Position numbers and translations under genes: made by a program
In this document: positions 21,762 to 33,991 of the stretch, piece after piece
Position numbering within the stretch: the first letter of the stretch is position 1
How the letters are laid out: each line of letters starts with the position of its first letter
The notes under the pieces: model-generated
Database searches by the model: none
Told to the model about the DNA's origin: nothing
Seen by the model: the letters and a program-made list of their open reading frames with translations, nothing else
NCBI RefSeq assembly: GCF_023973825.1
Contig: NC_090121.1
Coordinates: 341,001 to 405,000 of the forward strand
Direction: 5' to 3'
Length of the DNA stretch: 64,000 bases
Source: Plasmodium brasilianum
Lineage: Eukaryota; Apicomplexa; Aconoidasida; Haemosporida; Plasmodiidae

Positions 21762-22969
21762 TATTCGCAGTTAACTTTGCCCTCTTTTCTTCACATACGA
21801 GCTTACACATACAATTTTACATATGCAGTTACATATATACACGCTTATATATACATATGCATATATATACACACATATATATATTTAAATAATATATATA
21901 TATATATATATATATACGCAATCGGGCGAGTATGGCTATATCATAGCCCTTTATTTTTCTAAGGAAAAGATTAGTTTATTCCCCCACGCAACTATTCTCA
22001 TAAAATTTTTTAAATGACAGTAATTCTGAGATGCTTAGGGAGAAAACAAACTAGCCAGTTCAAGTAGCTAAGCAATGCAAAATTGTAAATTAAATAAATG
22101 CACAGTAAAAGAAATAGAAAAGAAAAACAACAAAAGGAATAATACAACAAAAATTTAATTCATATGAACAAACTATTTCAATAACTCCAGATAACTTAAC
22201 AAAAAAAAGGAATCCAAACACGGAAAGCAATTTGTATCCGTACAAATTCTCTTTCTCATTCTTTCAAAAATTTTTTATAGCAAGTTATGACGCATTTATT
22301 CGTATATACATTATGTTCTTTGTATATTATAAATTTAATTTATTATTTTTTACTTATGCTTTTATTTTTTTACATTAATACTTTATTATATCTTTCATCA
22401 TTAATACTTCATTTTATTTTTTATCTTTAATATACTATATTTTTTTTTTATCTTTTTTTAATTATTTTTTAATTTTTTTTTTTATTTTTTTTTTGCCCTA
22501 TTTTACTATTTTACTTTCATCTTAATGCTTTTCTCATCTAGTATTTTTATAAGCACAAATTTATGGCTTTCTTTCTTTTTTTTTTCTTTTTCTTTTCTTT
22601 TTCTTTTCTTTTTCTTTCTTTTTTTATTTTTTTCCTTTTCCTTTTTCTCCCTTTTATTTCGAATGCTTACATTATTCCATATAATATGCGTTCACAGTTG
22701 TACGCCCTTAATTAATTTTATTTTATATTTTCTCCTGTTCATTTTTAATTTGTCATCCCTTTTTATACTTGACAATTTTTCCTTATTTTATTTTAGTTCA
22801 TATTTAAAACTATGATGTAGTTAAGTGCTAAGCTTGAGTTAGGTAAAATGATTATTTCCCATGTTTTTCATTTTCCTTTCACGTGGTACATCCCATTGTA
22901 ACTTAAAAGCAAATATAAGCTTGTACATGGTATTATGTACATATATATGTACATATCTATATCTATCTA

Positions 22970-23007
<38 letters not shown>

Positions 23008-23181
23008 TCATACATGTGAAAATAGGCCCGCGCTTTTGTACATGTTCGTATGTATATGTATTATTTACGTATGTTTCAGGCTTGTTTATAATGGCATATA
23101 TAGAAAGGTCTACACTTTCAACATACAGATAAAACATAATTTTCGTTTTATTTAAAAATTAAAACTAAGGAATTTTTACAT
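21762..23181. other. Intergenic, AT-rich
   Basis: 5' flank of the J-protein gene with TA tracts at 21.85-21.92 kb, T-rich/TTTTC sequence at 22.44-22.65 kb and a TATCTA/TA tract near 22.95-23.0 kb. No gene seen. Confidence 0.5.
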
Positions 23182-23418
23182 TTAATCCTTTTGAGGAACA
23201 TTAGGACTTATAACAAATAATTTCATGTAGCATATTGTAGTCCATTCAACCAAAAATATAACATATAATGAAGCTGGAAAGAAGCAAGGTAAAGCAAAAT
23301 GAAATAAATGAACTGGGTCAATCTTAAGCAATAATGAGTAACAATTCGTCAAATTGAGTAGTACTATGGTACATTGAGTTATAATGTACAATTTGTCGAA
23401 GTGATATACAGCGAGGTG
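23182..23418 (-). CDS. Terminal exon of a small membrane protein (5' exon not located)
   Basis: 78 codons open from an acceptor (..GCCTATTTAG) to a stop. It starts HLAVYHFDKLYIITQC and ends KLFVISPNVPQKD. It has two strongly hydrophobic stretches (about residues 14-36 and 44-70, the latter FPASLYVIFLVEWTTICY). There is no Met before the second hydrophobic stretch, and an in-frame TAG abuts the 5' end. Translation must therefore enter by splicing from an exon at higher coordinates, where almost everything up to 24.54 kb is minisatellite. The small less-AT-biased patch at 24.55-24.64 kb is the only visible place for a first exon, but I could not fix its junction. I do not recognise the family. 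Confidence 0.5.
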   Translation of the reverse strand, partial: HLAVYHFDKLYIITQCTIVLLNLTNCYSLLLKIDPVHLFHFALPCFFPASLYVIFLVEWTTICYMKLFVISPNVPQKD

Positions 23419-23603
23419 CTAAATAGGCGCAGACAATTTTAATGGGGAAAAAAAAATAAATAAATAAATAAATAAAAGTAATATTAATAAAGTGAAAAGA
23501 AATAAAATCAAATCAGATGAAATAAAATAAATTTGAAATAACATAAAGTATGGATAAAAAATAATAAAAAGTGTAAATAAAAAACATTAAGGCATATATA
23601 AAA

Positions 23604-24537
23604 AAAATAAGGTGTAAATAATAAGGTGTAAATAATAAGGTGTAAATAATAAGGTATAAATAATAAGGTGTAAATAATAAGGTATAAATAATAAGGTATA
23701 AATAATAAGGTGTAAATAATAAGGTATAAATAATAAGGTGTAAATAATAAGGTATAAATAATAAGGTATAAATAATAAGGTATAAATAATAAGGTGTAAA
23801 TAATAAGGTATAAATAATAAGGTATAAATAATAAGGTATAAATAATAAGGTATAAATAATAAGGTGTAAATAATAAGGTGTAAATAATAAGGTATAAATA
23901 ATAAGGTGTAAATAATAAGGTATAAATAATAAGGTGTAAATAATAAGGTGTAAATAATAAGGTATAAATAATAAGGTGTAAATAATAAGGTATAAATAAT
24001 AAGGTATAAATAATAAGGTATAAATAATAAGTATAAATAATAAGGTGTAAATAATAAGGTGTAAATAATAAGGTATAAATAATAAGGTGTAAATAATAAG
24101 GTATAAATAATAAGGTGTAAATAATAAGGTGTAAATAATAAGGTATAAATAATAAGGTGTAAATAATAAGGTATAAATAATAAGGTATAAATAATAAGGT
24201 ATAAATAATAAGCTATAAATAATAAGGTGTAAATAATAAGGTGTAAATAATAAGGTATAAATAATAAGGTGTAAATAATAAGGTATAAATAATAAGGTGT
24301 AAATAATAAGGTGTAAATAATAAGGTATAAATAATAAGGTGTAAATAATAAGGTATAAATAATAAGGTATAAATAATAAGGTATAAATAATAAGGTATAA
24401 ATAATAAGGTGTAAATAATAAGGTGTAAATAATAAGGTATAAATAATAAGGTATAAATAATAAGGTATAAATAATAAGGTATAAATAATAAGGTGTAAAA
24501 AATAAGGTGTAAATAATAAGGTATAAATAATAAGGTA
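23604..24537. repeat. 14-bp minisatellite, about 67 copies (GGTGTAAATAATAA / GGTATAAATAATAA)
   Basis: A near-perfect array of 14-nt units with a single variable base (GTG or GTA). One unit near 24.03 kb has lost two bases and one near 24.21 kb carries GCT. Because 14 is not divisible by three, and the minus strand of the unit has no stop in any frame, the minus strand reads open for more than 340 codons in Tyr/Leu/Ile. That is a repeat artefact. It lies between the small membrane-protein exon and the metallopeptidase gene, and may be intronic to the former. Confidence 0.93.
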
Positions 24538-24647
24538 CGAATAAAAAATGGGCCATTACATGGTCGCATTTTGCACGCTGTTCGTCCAGTACTTGCGTGC
24601 TGACGCCCCCCGTTACTACCTCCTTTGCTTCGTAACAATATGACTTA

Positions 24648-27147
24648 TCAGTAATGAGCTGCTTTTCTTAAAAGCATTTTTTTGTTAGCCAGTGCATGAG
24701 TTATTATTGAAGGGTTCGCATCAAATGTCAAATCGTCCTCAATAATCTCGTAAAATTTTCTTTGAAATGAAACTAAGGAGCTATATTTTTTTAAAGATAA
24801 GTTATCTGTTGAAAAGTTAAGGAGCACCCGCATTTCAGCGAACAGATAACTTAAGACCGATCCAGCATAGCAACATGAAAAATGGTACGGAAAACTAGTT
24901 GAATGTATAGAATAGTGAGAAGAAAAACTATACGGAAAATACTTTTCAACGGTACTGTAAAATTTGTCCAAGGAATGGTCATAACTATTTTCATGATATG
25001 TATGCATCCCATATTTATCACTATCTCTATGTGAATTACAATTTTTGCTGCGTGTTCCCCGTATGCTGCGTATTACCACTTCTGCACAGCTTACCATACC
25101 TTGATGACCCTCAAAAAACGCATACGGGTCGAGATTATGAATTGCGTAGTCAAGCATCGACTGGGAAAATATATTGGCCAGTCGTGAGTAATCAAATTTC
25201 ATCGTTTTAAAAAGGTACTCATTGATCTTAGAATTGTCATTTATATTATTTGATAAATTGTACATAATATTATAATTATTAGCAACGTGTTCATTAATAT
25301 GAGAAAACAATTCAGCATAATCTAATGGCATATTTGACATCCTGTACATATTATATTTAGTAGATAAAAATAATAAATGATATGCATGACCAAATTCATG
25401 AAATAATGTTAAAATTTCGGAACAACTAAATAGCTTCTTTTCGATCGGTACACTACTGAGAAATCTATAATCAATTAGTACATGACCAGCACATATTAAA
25501 CATGTATTTGGTAAAGAATCTATTAACGGAATTCTAAAATAATCCATAAAACTGATGTCCTTATAAGGCATTATATATATATACCCTAATAAATTACTTC
25601 CACTCTTGTCTTGTTCTCTTCTTGTATTATCTAACAAGTTCTTACCATTCATAATATTACTATTCATAATTTTCTCATTCCGCTTCTTTTTTATTTTATA
25701 GATATGACTATTCTTTCCCCATCTCTCTTGACCTGCCTCTTGTTTCACCTCCTCATATGCAAAATTGTAAATTTTTGAAACAATAATAAGAAAATTTTTC
25801 AAAACATGTGCATGTGGAAAATATGTATTTATTAAATATTCATCTGACTTGTTCAGAATTTTATTATAGTAATAATTCCAGTCATATATGGCTAACTTGA
25901 CACAACTATCCTTTTTATCATCAATGTTAACCTGCATGTTGGTACTTTTTTCTAGATTAATTGTCTTTTCCATACTACATTTTACTGTATCATACTCTTT
26001 GTCTATTTTCATCTTTACTAATGCAAGAAAGTCATTTACTTTATCATAATTATTCTTTTCACTAGTAAAGTGTGATATGGAATAATGTGCCCAATTTTTA
26101 TACCCCATTTTAGTAGCTATGTCATATCTTTTTTTTAATATATTTATTACATCTTTATTTAAATTTTTGTTTTCAAACGGAATGTTAAGCAAGTAAAGGA
26201 CTTGCTTTCTCAAACTGGATTTATGTAAACCGTTCAAAATATACTCATAATTATGTTTGCTTATAGGTATTTTAAGTTTCTTCTTGTTAAAGAAACATTC
26301 GTGCTTCTTCTTCCACTCCTCATCGATGTTTATTTCATCCTTGTCTATTATCAAGTGTCTGGGTAAAAAGGATCGAACAAAAAAATATAAAATAAAAATA
26401 AATAAATAATAATAAAAGGAAAAGGAAAAGGAAAAAAAGGTCCAGTATAAGCACACTGAACGCTCTTGTCCATTTGTCAGACTAAAAATTATTCGCCCTT
26501 TGTTTTGTTTTGTTTTTCCCTAACTAATGTACATATGCATATACTTATACACATACGTATACATCGGTATATGTACACATATATGCACCCATGCATATTC
26601 ACACGTTCATGCGTTTCCTCCCTTACCTTATCCTGACGCTGTTGATTTTATTGAGATAACTGGAGCAGGCTATATTCAAGTCTGCCACTAAACTACCGAG
26701 CGACTTTTCGCTTCTTATGTATATACTATACGGAATGAGTTTCTTATCTATATCCTCAATTTTTATTTTTTCAATACTTCTAGCAATGGTCTCCTCCACA
26801 TATTCCAGAATTTTTCTTTTGAAAAAATTATTATTTTTTTTTTTTAATTTTGCACTTGTAATTAAAAAGCAGTACAGATTGAAGCATTTCTCCGTTATTC
26901 GTTTCCTACTTTGCTTATCACAAACAAGCAGCTTATTTCTTATGTTTACAAGTTTGTTTATTTCATTTGAAATAAAGTAAAAGTTTGTTATACTTGTGTC
27001 TATTGGATGATTAATTATTTTCGAATTCTCTACATATTTTATGACTTGTTCATTTAATTTTTTTTTTTCTGCCCAACAAAAAAACGTTGTTATTTTGGAA
27101 AAAATAAAAAATATACTTTTATTTATCAAAAAATTCATATTTTTCAT
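24648..27147 (-). CDS. MIP: M3-family zinc metallopeptidase, mitochondrial intermediate peptidase-like, two exons (743 aa)
   Basis: Exon 1 (26627-27147) and exon 2 (24648-26358) are joined across a 268-nt intron. The donor is ..ATA AG|GTAAGG, and the acceptor ..TTTTTACCCAG is followed by A, which completes Arg. The junction reads NSVRIRHLIIDKDEIN. M3A peptidases cleave short peptides; MIP removes an octapeptide from imported mitochondrial precursors. Seen: the zinc site HEFGHAYH (around residue 494) followed by LDYAELFSHINEH, which supplies the downstream Glu ligand; the upstream M3 block YDIATKMGYKNWAHYS; and the C-terminal GSVLSYLFAEMR. The N-terminus (MKNMNFLINKSIFFIFSKIT) is basic and hydrophobic, compatible with organelle targeting. 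Plastid oligopeptidase is an alternative role. Confidence 0.88.
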
Positions 27148-28993
27148 TTTCTCATTTTTATGTTTCTTTAAACCGTCTTTATTTTACATATGGTCAACAG
27201 ACCCACTGCCGTGCTTACACTTACGTAATCATAAGAAATGACTTTTGGTACGAGAGAAAGTGAGTGGGAGGAAGAAAAAACGTTTTAAAGGGGCATATAA
27301 GGATATAAATCATCATTTGTACCAATTGTAGCCCATTTATGTTATATCGATTACATCTTATAGCGCCGCATTACATTGTATTACGTTTCACTACTTTATG
27401 TTTTGCTATTTTTTATACAAAAAAAGGAAGATAAAAAAAAAATATATATATATATAATATATATATATATATTATATATATATATATATATATCCAGCTA
27501 GCTATTTTTTCTTTTTTTTTTTCACACGAGTTAGGTGTCATCCACCTTTACGACATATTTAAAATAATAAAAAATAATATAGTGAAGGTAAATTCAGAAT
27601 ATAATTTACATTTTTTTAATTTTCAAATATTGCATATTATAATGGAAAAATATCAATTACCTTGTTTCATCTTTTGAAAAATTAAGCTCACCGAAGGAAA
27701 AAAAAAAAAAAAAAAAAATTGATAAAGAGAATAAAGCAATTACATTTTGAGTACAATTTTTATTCTGTTCGCATGCAACACTAAGTTCACAATGACAGGG
27801 AGTAACCGAAACTTGTGGAGATTTTTAAAATAATGTACACTACCTTTAAAGGGAATTCTCACTAACAGCGGATAATATTAGATCTTTTAAGATTATATCA
27901 GATAATATTAGAGAATATTGGAGTATATACAATTCATTGTATTTCCATTTTTATTTTCATTTTATTTTCCATTTCCTTTAAGATGGTACTTGTAGGAGCT
28001 CTTTAAACACCCCCACATACATATGTATGTGCATATATATATATATATATATATACCTGTACATGTACATGCACCTTCCCATTTGAACGCAGGGAAAAAA
28101 GGGAATCATACTAATGAAAAAATAAATTATCAATTTATTTTTTATGAACAAAGGAATACCTACCATAAAGCTCAATTTTTACCCTTTTCAACGACAAATG
28201 TTAAAGTTGTTGTAGCGTTGTTGTTAATATGTATGTTCACATAAGTATATATGTACTTATTTATATAAGCACATATGCATGTATACACCTTTTTACCACT
28301 TATGCTAATCAATTTTTCCCCCCTGTCTGCTTAATGCAAAAGTGCGTAGTTAATACATGTCAACATACATAAACACATGCTGCACATCTTTCTATATTTC
28401 CCACTTATGTACCATACCTCTATGCAGTTTCAACTAATTTAATATGGTTTAATGACAAATGTGCATAATACGAAACTGTTAAAATTATAAAATGATAAAG
28501 AGCACATTTACAAGCAGAAATGCTCATTGCTACATCCACGAAGCGAGGGATTATAAAATGCAACATGCATATACATGTGTGTATATATCTATATATAGGT
28601 ATATATTTATGTGTACAGATGTATGTACGAACATTTGTATATGTAGTCACATATGCATGTACACTCGAGTAACTGCTTATCCTTTTTCACTACCAAGGAT
28701 GTACCTGTTAATAATATAACTTCCAATCTGCACTTATGTATTTTATTTATTTTTATTTTTTTTTTCTATTTGCTCCTTTTCGAAGCGGTTCAGGTTTCCC
28801 ATGATACATACAAATACAAATATATATACACACATGTACATACACTAATATATCTTTTTATATGTATATGTATGTACTGATGTGTGCCTTTTCCCACTTC
28901 TTCAAATTTATTATCACCCAAGTAGTTTTTTTCTTTTTTTATTTTTTTTAAATATATTTTTACGCAACCATGTAAAACTTTCGCTTTCAAAAT
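27148..28993. other. Intergenic, metallopeptidase 5' flank
   Basis: TA tracts at 27.44-27.49 kb and near 28.04 kb, poly-A near 27.70 kb and TATACA microsatellites at 28.57-28.62 kb and 28.80-28.87 kb. Short less-biased patches (27.75-27.85 kb and 28.49-28.57 kb) are open in one frame but lack splice partners. Confidence 0.45.
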
Positions 28994-29275
28994 TTATTTT
29001 ATTTTTACTAATTCATTTTATTTTTACTTATTCATTTTATCTTTACTAATTCGTTTTATTTTTACTTATTCTTTTTATTTTTACTAATTCGTTTTATTTT
29101 TACTAATTCATTTTATTTTTACTTATTCATTTTATCTTTACTAATTCGTTTTATTTTTACTTATTCATTTTATTTTTACTAATTCGTTTTATTTTTACTA
29201 ATTCGTTTTATTTTTATTTATTCATTTTATTTTTACTTATTCGTTTCATTTTTACTTATTCGTTTTATTTATTAA
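28994..29275. repeat. About 20-bp minisatellite TTTTATTTTTACTAATTCGT
   Basis: Roughly fourteen degenerate copies with the marker alternating ACTAATTCGT / ACTTATTCAT. T-rich; no coding sense. Confidence 0.8.
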
Positions 29276-30215
29276 TTTTTTTTTTTTATTCTTTATATGG
29301 AAGTATATTAACCCAGGAACATCTGTTACGTTTTGTTCTATTTATGCACAAAATTGCATAAAGAGTCTTTCTGATTATTACTATTTCTTCCTGTTTTACA
29401 GATTATTATTATTAATAGTAGTAGAAGTAGTAGTAGTAGTAGTAGTGGTAGTGGTAGCAGTATTATTCTATTTTATTTTTTATTTGAAAAGCTAGAGATA
29501 TATAATTGTTTACAATGTTTTTACCTTATTTTTAAGACGATAATTAACAGTATGTTTCACTTTGTTTCATTTCGTTTTATTTTATTTTTTCTTTTGGTAT
29601 AGAAAATTATATAAAAAAAAGTAAAACGCATGTATATACTTTGTACTATTATATGGGAAAAATAGCAAAGAGTAAGGAGTGTTTAATATTGAATAAGGCA
29701 AAAAATTATTAAAGTGAAAATAGGTAAGAAGTAAAAAGGGGTAGTACAAAAAAGATAAACTAAAAAAAAAAAAAAAAAAATTAAAATTAAAACTAAAACT
29801 AAAACTAAAACTGAAATTATTTTATTTGTAACTAGTTTTATAATAATGCAGCAAAGGAGAAGAAATAAAAAAAAAAAAAAAAAAAAAATTGTCTGAAATA
29901 ACGTGATACAACTGGGAAAGGGAATTAATAAGTGGCAGTAAAAATACTGGGGCATGGCCAAAAAAAGGAAAAAAAAATTAAAATCAAAATTAAGATAAAT
30001 TAAATTGAAGTTAAATTAAGTTGAATTTAAATTAAGTTGAATTTAAATTAAGTTGAAGTTAAATTAAGTTGAAGTTAAATTAAGTTGAAGTTAAATTGAA
30101 TTGAAGTTAAATTAAGTTGAAGTTAAATTAAATTGAAGTTAAATTAAATTGAAGATAAATTAAATTGAAGTCAAGTTCACGTTAAAGTCAAGTGAAAATT
30201 GAGGATGAGGGTGAA
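29276..30215. other. Intergenic with TAG triplets and a 16-bp TTAAATTAAGTTGAAG array
   Basis: An (AGT)n triplet patch covers 29.41-29.46 kb and two A-runs lie at 29.76 and 29.86 kb. A 16-nt array AAGTTGAAGTTAAATT (about 11 copies, degenerate) covers roughly 29.99-30.17 kb. It ends immediately before the start of the next small gene, so it is probably in that gene's promoter or leader. Confidence 0.6.
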
Positions 30216-30662
30216 ATGAACAGCGATAAGGCGTACAAAGAAAAAAAAAATCGTCCAAGTATACATATATGTATACATATATATATGTGTGTACTACGTA
30301 GAACGTGCACTTCTGTACGTGCACACAAAAGGACACACATCCGTACACCTTTTTCGAACTGGCTTTTACCACTTCACTTAGACACTACTGCTTGAATGAT
30401 TCATTGCGACAGAGAAAACACTTTTTTTTTGTGTATTATAAAAAAAAAAAAAAATTTTTTTTTTTTTTTTTTTTCAGTGCGTTATAGTATGTTACCTCAC
30501 CTTTATCCCGTCAATACAACCACTGTAATTATCAGTACTTTATATGTAACTACGCTCTGTATATCAAATGTGCACACCTATGTTTTGTGTTTATTTAATT
30601 TGAAAAAGGAAAATATTTTACCAGTCTACTGTTACTTTGGCAAAACGAAACACATTACATGA
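30216..30662 (+). CDS. Small single-pass membrane protein, two exons (75 aa), unknown
   Basis: Exon 1 (30216-30258) encodes MNSDKAYKEKKNRP plus one base before donor GTATAC. Exon 2 (30478-30662) follows a textbook acceptor (more than 15 T then CAG), and its first two bases complete ATG. The join reads ..KKNRPMRYSMLPHLYPVN, then a hydrophobic helix TTTVIISTLYVTTLCISNVH and a basic tail ending CYFGKTKHIT. The phase match and the shift from repeat to protein-like composition at both splice sites support a real gene. A short basic N-terminus plus one C-terminal helix resembles small tail-anchored or organellar subunits (for example of translocons), but I do not recognise it and assign no function. 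Confidence 0.6.
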
Positions 30663-31441
30663 ACAATTTTCGGCTAAACTTCTGGCCCAAATATTTGTTT
30701 AAGGCATCTTATGAAATTTTGTGTTTCCAAAGGAACAAAAAAAAAGCGAAGCAAAATAAAATTAATTTATCTAAGGAGATAAAATTTTTTTTTTTTTTTT
30801 TTTCTTTACGATAAAATAAAAAAAGGACAGCCGCCATCGAATTAAAATCGTGGACACAGAAGAGCGGCAAAGGTGAAGGGACAAAAAAAAAAAAAGAAAA
30901 AAAGAAATTATATTAAAAAAAAGTTAAATTAAATATATTAAATTGAATTGAATAAATTGAATTGAATAAATTGAATTGAATAAATTGAATTGAATAAATT
31001 GAATTGATTGAATAAATTAAATTTAGTTGGATAAATTAAATCGAATTGAATAAACTGAATAGAATATAATTGCCCAAATCGCAGTGCACTGGATAGAAAT
31101 ATAGCGGATTGGAGTGCATCTGATGATACTAAATTAAAAAAGTGAACAGAGGTGAGACAAATGAATTGACGGGGAGTATAAGTAAGCTTTATTTAATTAA
31201 CCTAGAACGTTCTTCAGAGTTTCATTTGGTTATAGCCTCAAAGGCGTAGAGCTTCACCGTATCGTCATTACCATTACCAATACAATAGCAATAACATTAT
31301 CAATACAATAACAACCGCAGTAGAAACAGTAACACCAACCGCAGTACCATCAGTAACACCAACCGCAGTAGCAACAGCAGTAGCAATACATTTTCCATTA
31401 TTTTATCTTATCTTTTTTTCCAACCCCTGTTTAAACTAATC
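30663..31441. other. Intergenic with TTGAATTGAATAAA repeat and CAA/GCAGTA-rich leader
   Basis: A poly-T lies near 30.79 kb and an array of TTGAATTGAATAAA (about 14 nt) covers 30.94-31.05 kb. A CA-rich patch (31.26-31.39 kb) contains a duplicated CAGTAACACCAACCGCAGTA element. It lies directly upstream of the four-helix membrane-protein gene and probably forms its 5' leader. Confidence 0.55.
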
Positions 31442-32373
31442 ATGTCTAATAAGCCGCACTTGTCAGAATTTTATAATGTGTATAAAGACAGTAGAAATAA
31501 ATGGGGATTTCCAATAAACAAATTAAATTTGAACATAGATAATTATAAAACACGTAAAACAAAAATATTTCTTTATGTATTATGGAATACAGTATTATTT
31601 ATATATTTACTAGAATTTTTTTTAAATTTACTATTCGTTTTATATATACCTTATATAAATATAATCAGTAAAACCATTTTCTTTTTTTCCATTTTCGATT
31701 TAGCTATTGTTATTATATTAACATGTCAAGGAATATATGCTTATACTAATGATATATCATCATTATTAAAAAAGTCAGGCAAATTTTTTTTTATATTAAG
31801 TGTATGGTGTTTTTTGAAATTATTGTTGTATGTTATAATTACAATATTATCTTTTGCATTTATTTCAAATGAAAAAATGAACAGTTCATTATATTACTAT
31901 GGAAGTAGAAGTATATATTTCAATTATTTTATGGAAATAATAATAACTATAAATATTGTTAAGTCCGTTTTAACCCTTTTCACAGGTACAAAAGTGAGCA
32001 AACGTAAATATATTTTTATGCATCAGTCATAATTTTTGCCCTTCTTAAAAAATATACAACGTAGTGAATGATACATAGTAAATTCCATATCACATACAAT
32101 ATGGCATATATCAATTATACATTGTATCGGGAAAGGAGCTATACACATTCTTTAGTAATTGTAACATTAAACCATTTAAATAATTTTCTTGTGACTAATT
32201 AATTTTTTTTTTTTTTAGGGCAAAAGGTTCAGTATATCTTTAGTTGTATAAGAACATGTACTATTTTAAAAACCAAAATTCGAAAAGATCTCGAAAAACA
32301 ATCTTTCCTATTTGATTACGACTCCTATGGCACATTTATGACTGACTTTCAAAGTGTAAAGAATTATGTTTAA
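31442..32373 (+). CDS. Four-helix integral membrane protein, two exons (232 aa), unknown
   Basis: Exon 1 (31442-31985) ends ..TLFTG, split after the first base of a Gly codon (CACAG|GTACAA). The acceptor is a T-run ending TTTTTTAG, and exon 2 (32219-32373) supplies GG and continues QKVQYIFSCIRTCTILKTKI to ..TDFQSVKNYV. Reading through the donor instead stops after about 15 codons. Four hydrophobic helices are visible at about residues 40-66, 72-100, 110-138 and 158-182. The N-terminus is soluble (LSEFYNVYKDSRNKWGFPIN) and so is the C-terminal tail of about 50 residues. No signal peptide or catalytic motif is seen. The topology resembles small apicomplexan membrane-scaffold or tetraspan proteins, but no family was recognised. 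Confidence 0.85.
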
Positions 32374-33991
32374 AGGAAAAGTTCAGTACTCAGTTTGTTT
32401 TAAATTTTTGTATTCATTTAATTATTTATTTTATTTTATTTTTTATGCCCTACGACCTATTTGCATTTCCATTTTAAAATTTGGCATTTTTTGATAAAAT
32501 TGGGTTTTTTTTTTTTTAAATTTGACAATTTTTCATTTCAAATTTTGACGATTTTCCGTTTTAATATTTGACATTTTCCGTTTTAATATTTGCCATTTTC
32601 CGTTTTAATATTTGCCATTTTCCGTTTTAATATTTGCCATTTTCCATTTTAAAATTTGACGATTTTCCGTTCTAACTTTAACCCCATTTTTATATCCACT
32701 TTTGTTATGCGCCCCCTTTGTACTGTCCATATGTGTTACGCCCCTTTTCCTGTCATTTGATCTTTTTTATTATTTTTTTATCATTTACGTTTATTTTTTT
32801 ATCTTCATTTTTTCTTTTCTTTTTTTATTTCATTTTTTTTTTTTTTTTTTTTGAATTTGCACTATTGTATACAAAATTTTTCATCCTTTCATGTCTTCAG
32901 TCATCCTTTTGTATAACCCAATTGCAAAAGTCCGAGTTGGTTATATTGTTTCTGCTTCGTGTGATAAAAATTGGCAGAATTGGATAAAATTTACTTTTTT
33001 ATTTTTTTCAATTTTCTAAAATTTATGCTGTCGTGTTTTTGTTTGTTCGTAATTATTTTATTTCATTTTGTATTATTTTATATTACTTCCCATTGCTTTA
33101 TTTCAGTTTGTTTTATTTTATATTGCTTCCCATTGCTTTATTTCAGTTTGTTTTATTTTATATTGCTTCCCATTGCTTTATTTTATTTTTTTTTATTCCT
33201 TTTTTTTTTTTTTTGAGCTTTTTCCATTTTTTAATCTCTTCTATCGAGATCTGTGTACAGCTCTTCTGAGCAACGATATAATTTTCTATCTCCTATTTTT
33301 TTTTCTTTTTTTTTTTTTTTTTACCTTAAGAATATTAAAAAATTTTACACAAATTTGTATGCACATTAATAAAATGACCATACTTTTTAAGCTTCCTTAT
33401 TTCTTTATATATTTGTAACGCTAGTAAAATAATTTGTAAAGTACGTGAGAAGAACAAAGTTTGGAGCAGGGGGTGGTAATTGTTAAAATTAAGGTGAAGT
33501 ATGCATTCGCCTTACTGCATGAACATGTACATGTACCATACGACGTGCAATAACTTTCATCCGAAAAAATATGAATTGAACAGAACTGTTCACTGCGTAC
33601 ATGTTCATGTCGACCACGTTACATACAATGTAATGCGTAACTACTGTACAAGGTGTATTCCTCCCCAAAACTCCCCCAATTGAAATTAAGGAATACACAA
33701 AAAGGATATTACATTATACTCTAATATATTACATATACATATATACAATTCTATATGTTGGTACACGTGGGTATATATGTTTGCACCCGTCCGGGAACAA
33801 ATTAAAAGCATATTCTGTTTTGCCTCATAAAGAATTATCAAGGAATATTACTAGAACAAGTATGTTGTACGTAGTTACAATTATTGAGGAATCAGAAAGG
33901 GTCGTATGCAATAAAACTGCATACAAGCACAATATCACACGTGCATAAACACGAGTAGAAACACATGTACATCCCCATGGTGTCTTACCAA
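32374..33991. other. Intergenic, T-rich with two minisatellites
   Basis: 3' flank of the membrane-protein gene. A 22-bp unit TTTTCCGTTTTAATATTTGC repeats about five times at 32.53-32.67 kb. A 40-bp unit containing ATTGCTTCCCATTGCTTTAT repeats about three times at 33.07-33.19 kb. A less AT-biased patch at 33.50-33.68 kb is open on both strands (60 codons from an ATG on plus) but has no other support. Confidence 0.5.

Noticed and set aside
23513..24638. Minus-strand open frames of 347 and 141 codons (Tyr/Leu/Ile-rich)
   Set aside because: They are translations of the 14-bp minisatellite; every minus frame of the repeat is stop-free, and the longest frame has no ATG context or normal composition.
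26359..26456. Hydrophobic N-terminus (MCLYWTFFSFSFSFYYY..) for the metallopeptidase
   Set aside because: It is translation of a T-rich intron end; splicing at CCCAG joins the upstream exon in phase.
33501..33683. 60-codon plus-strand ATG frame with five cysteines
   Set aside because: Open on both strands in a small less-biased patch; no splice signals, family or conservation evidence available.
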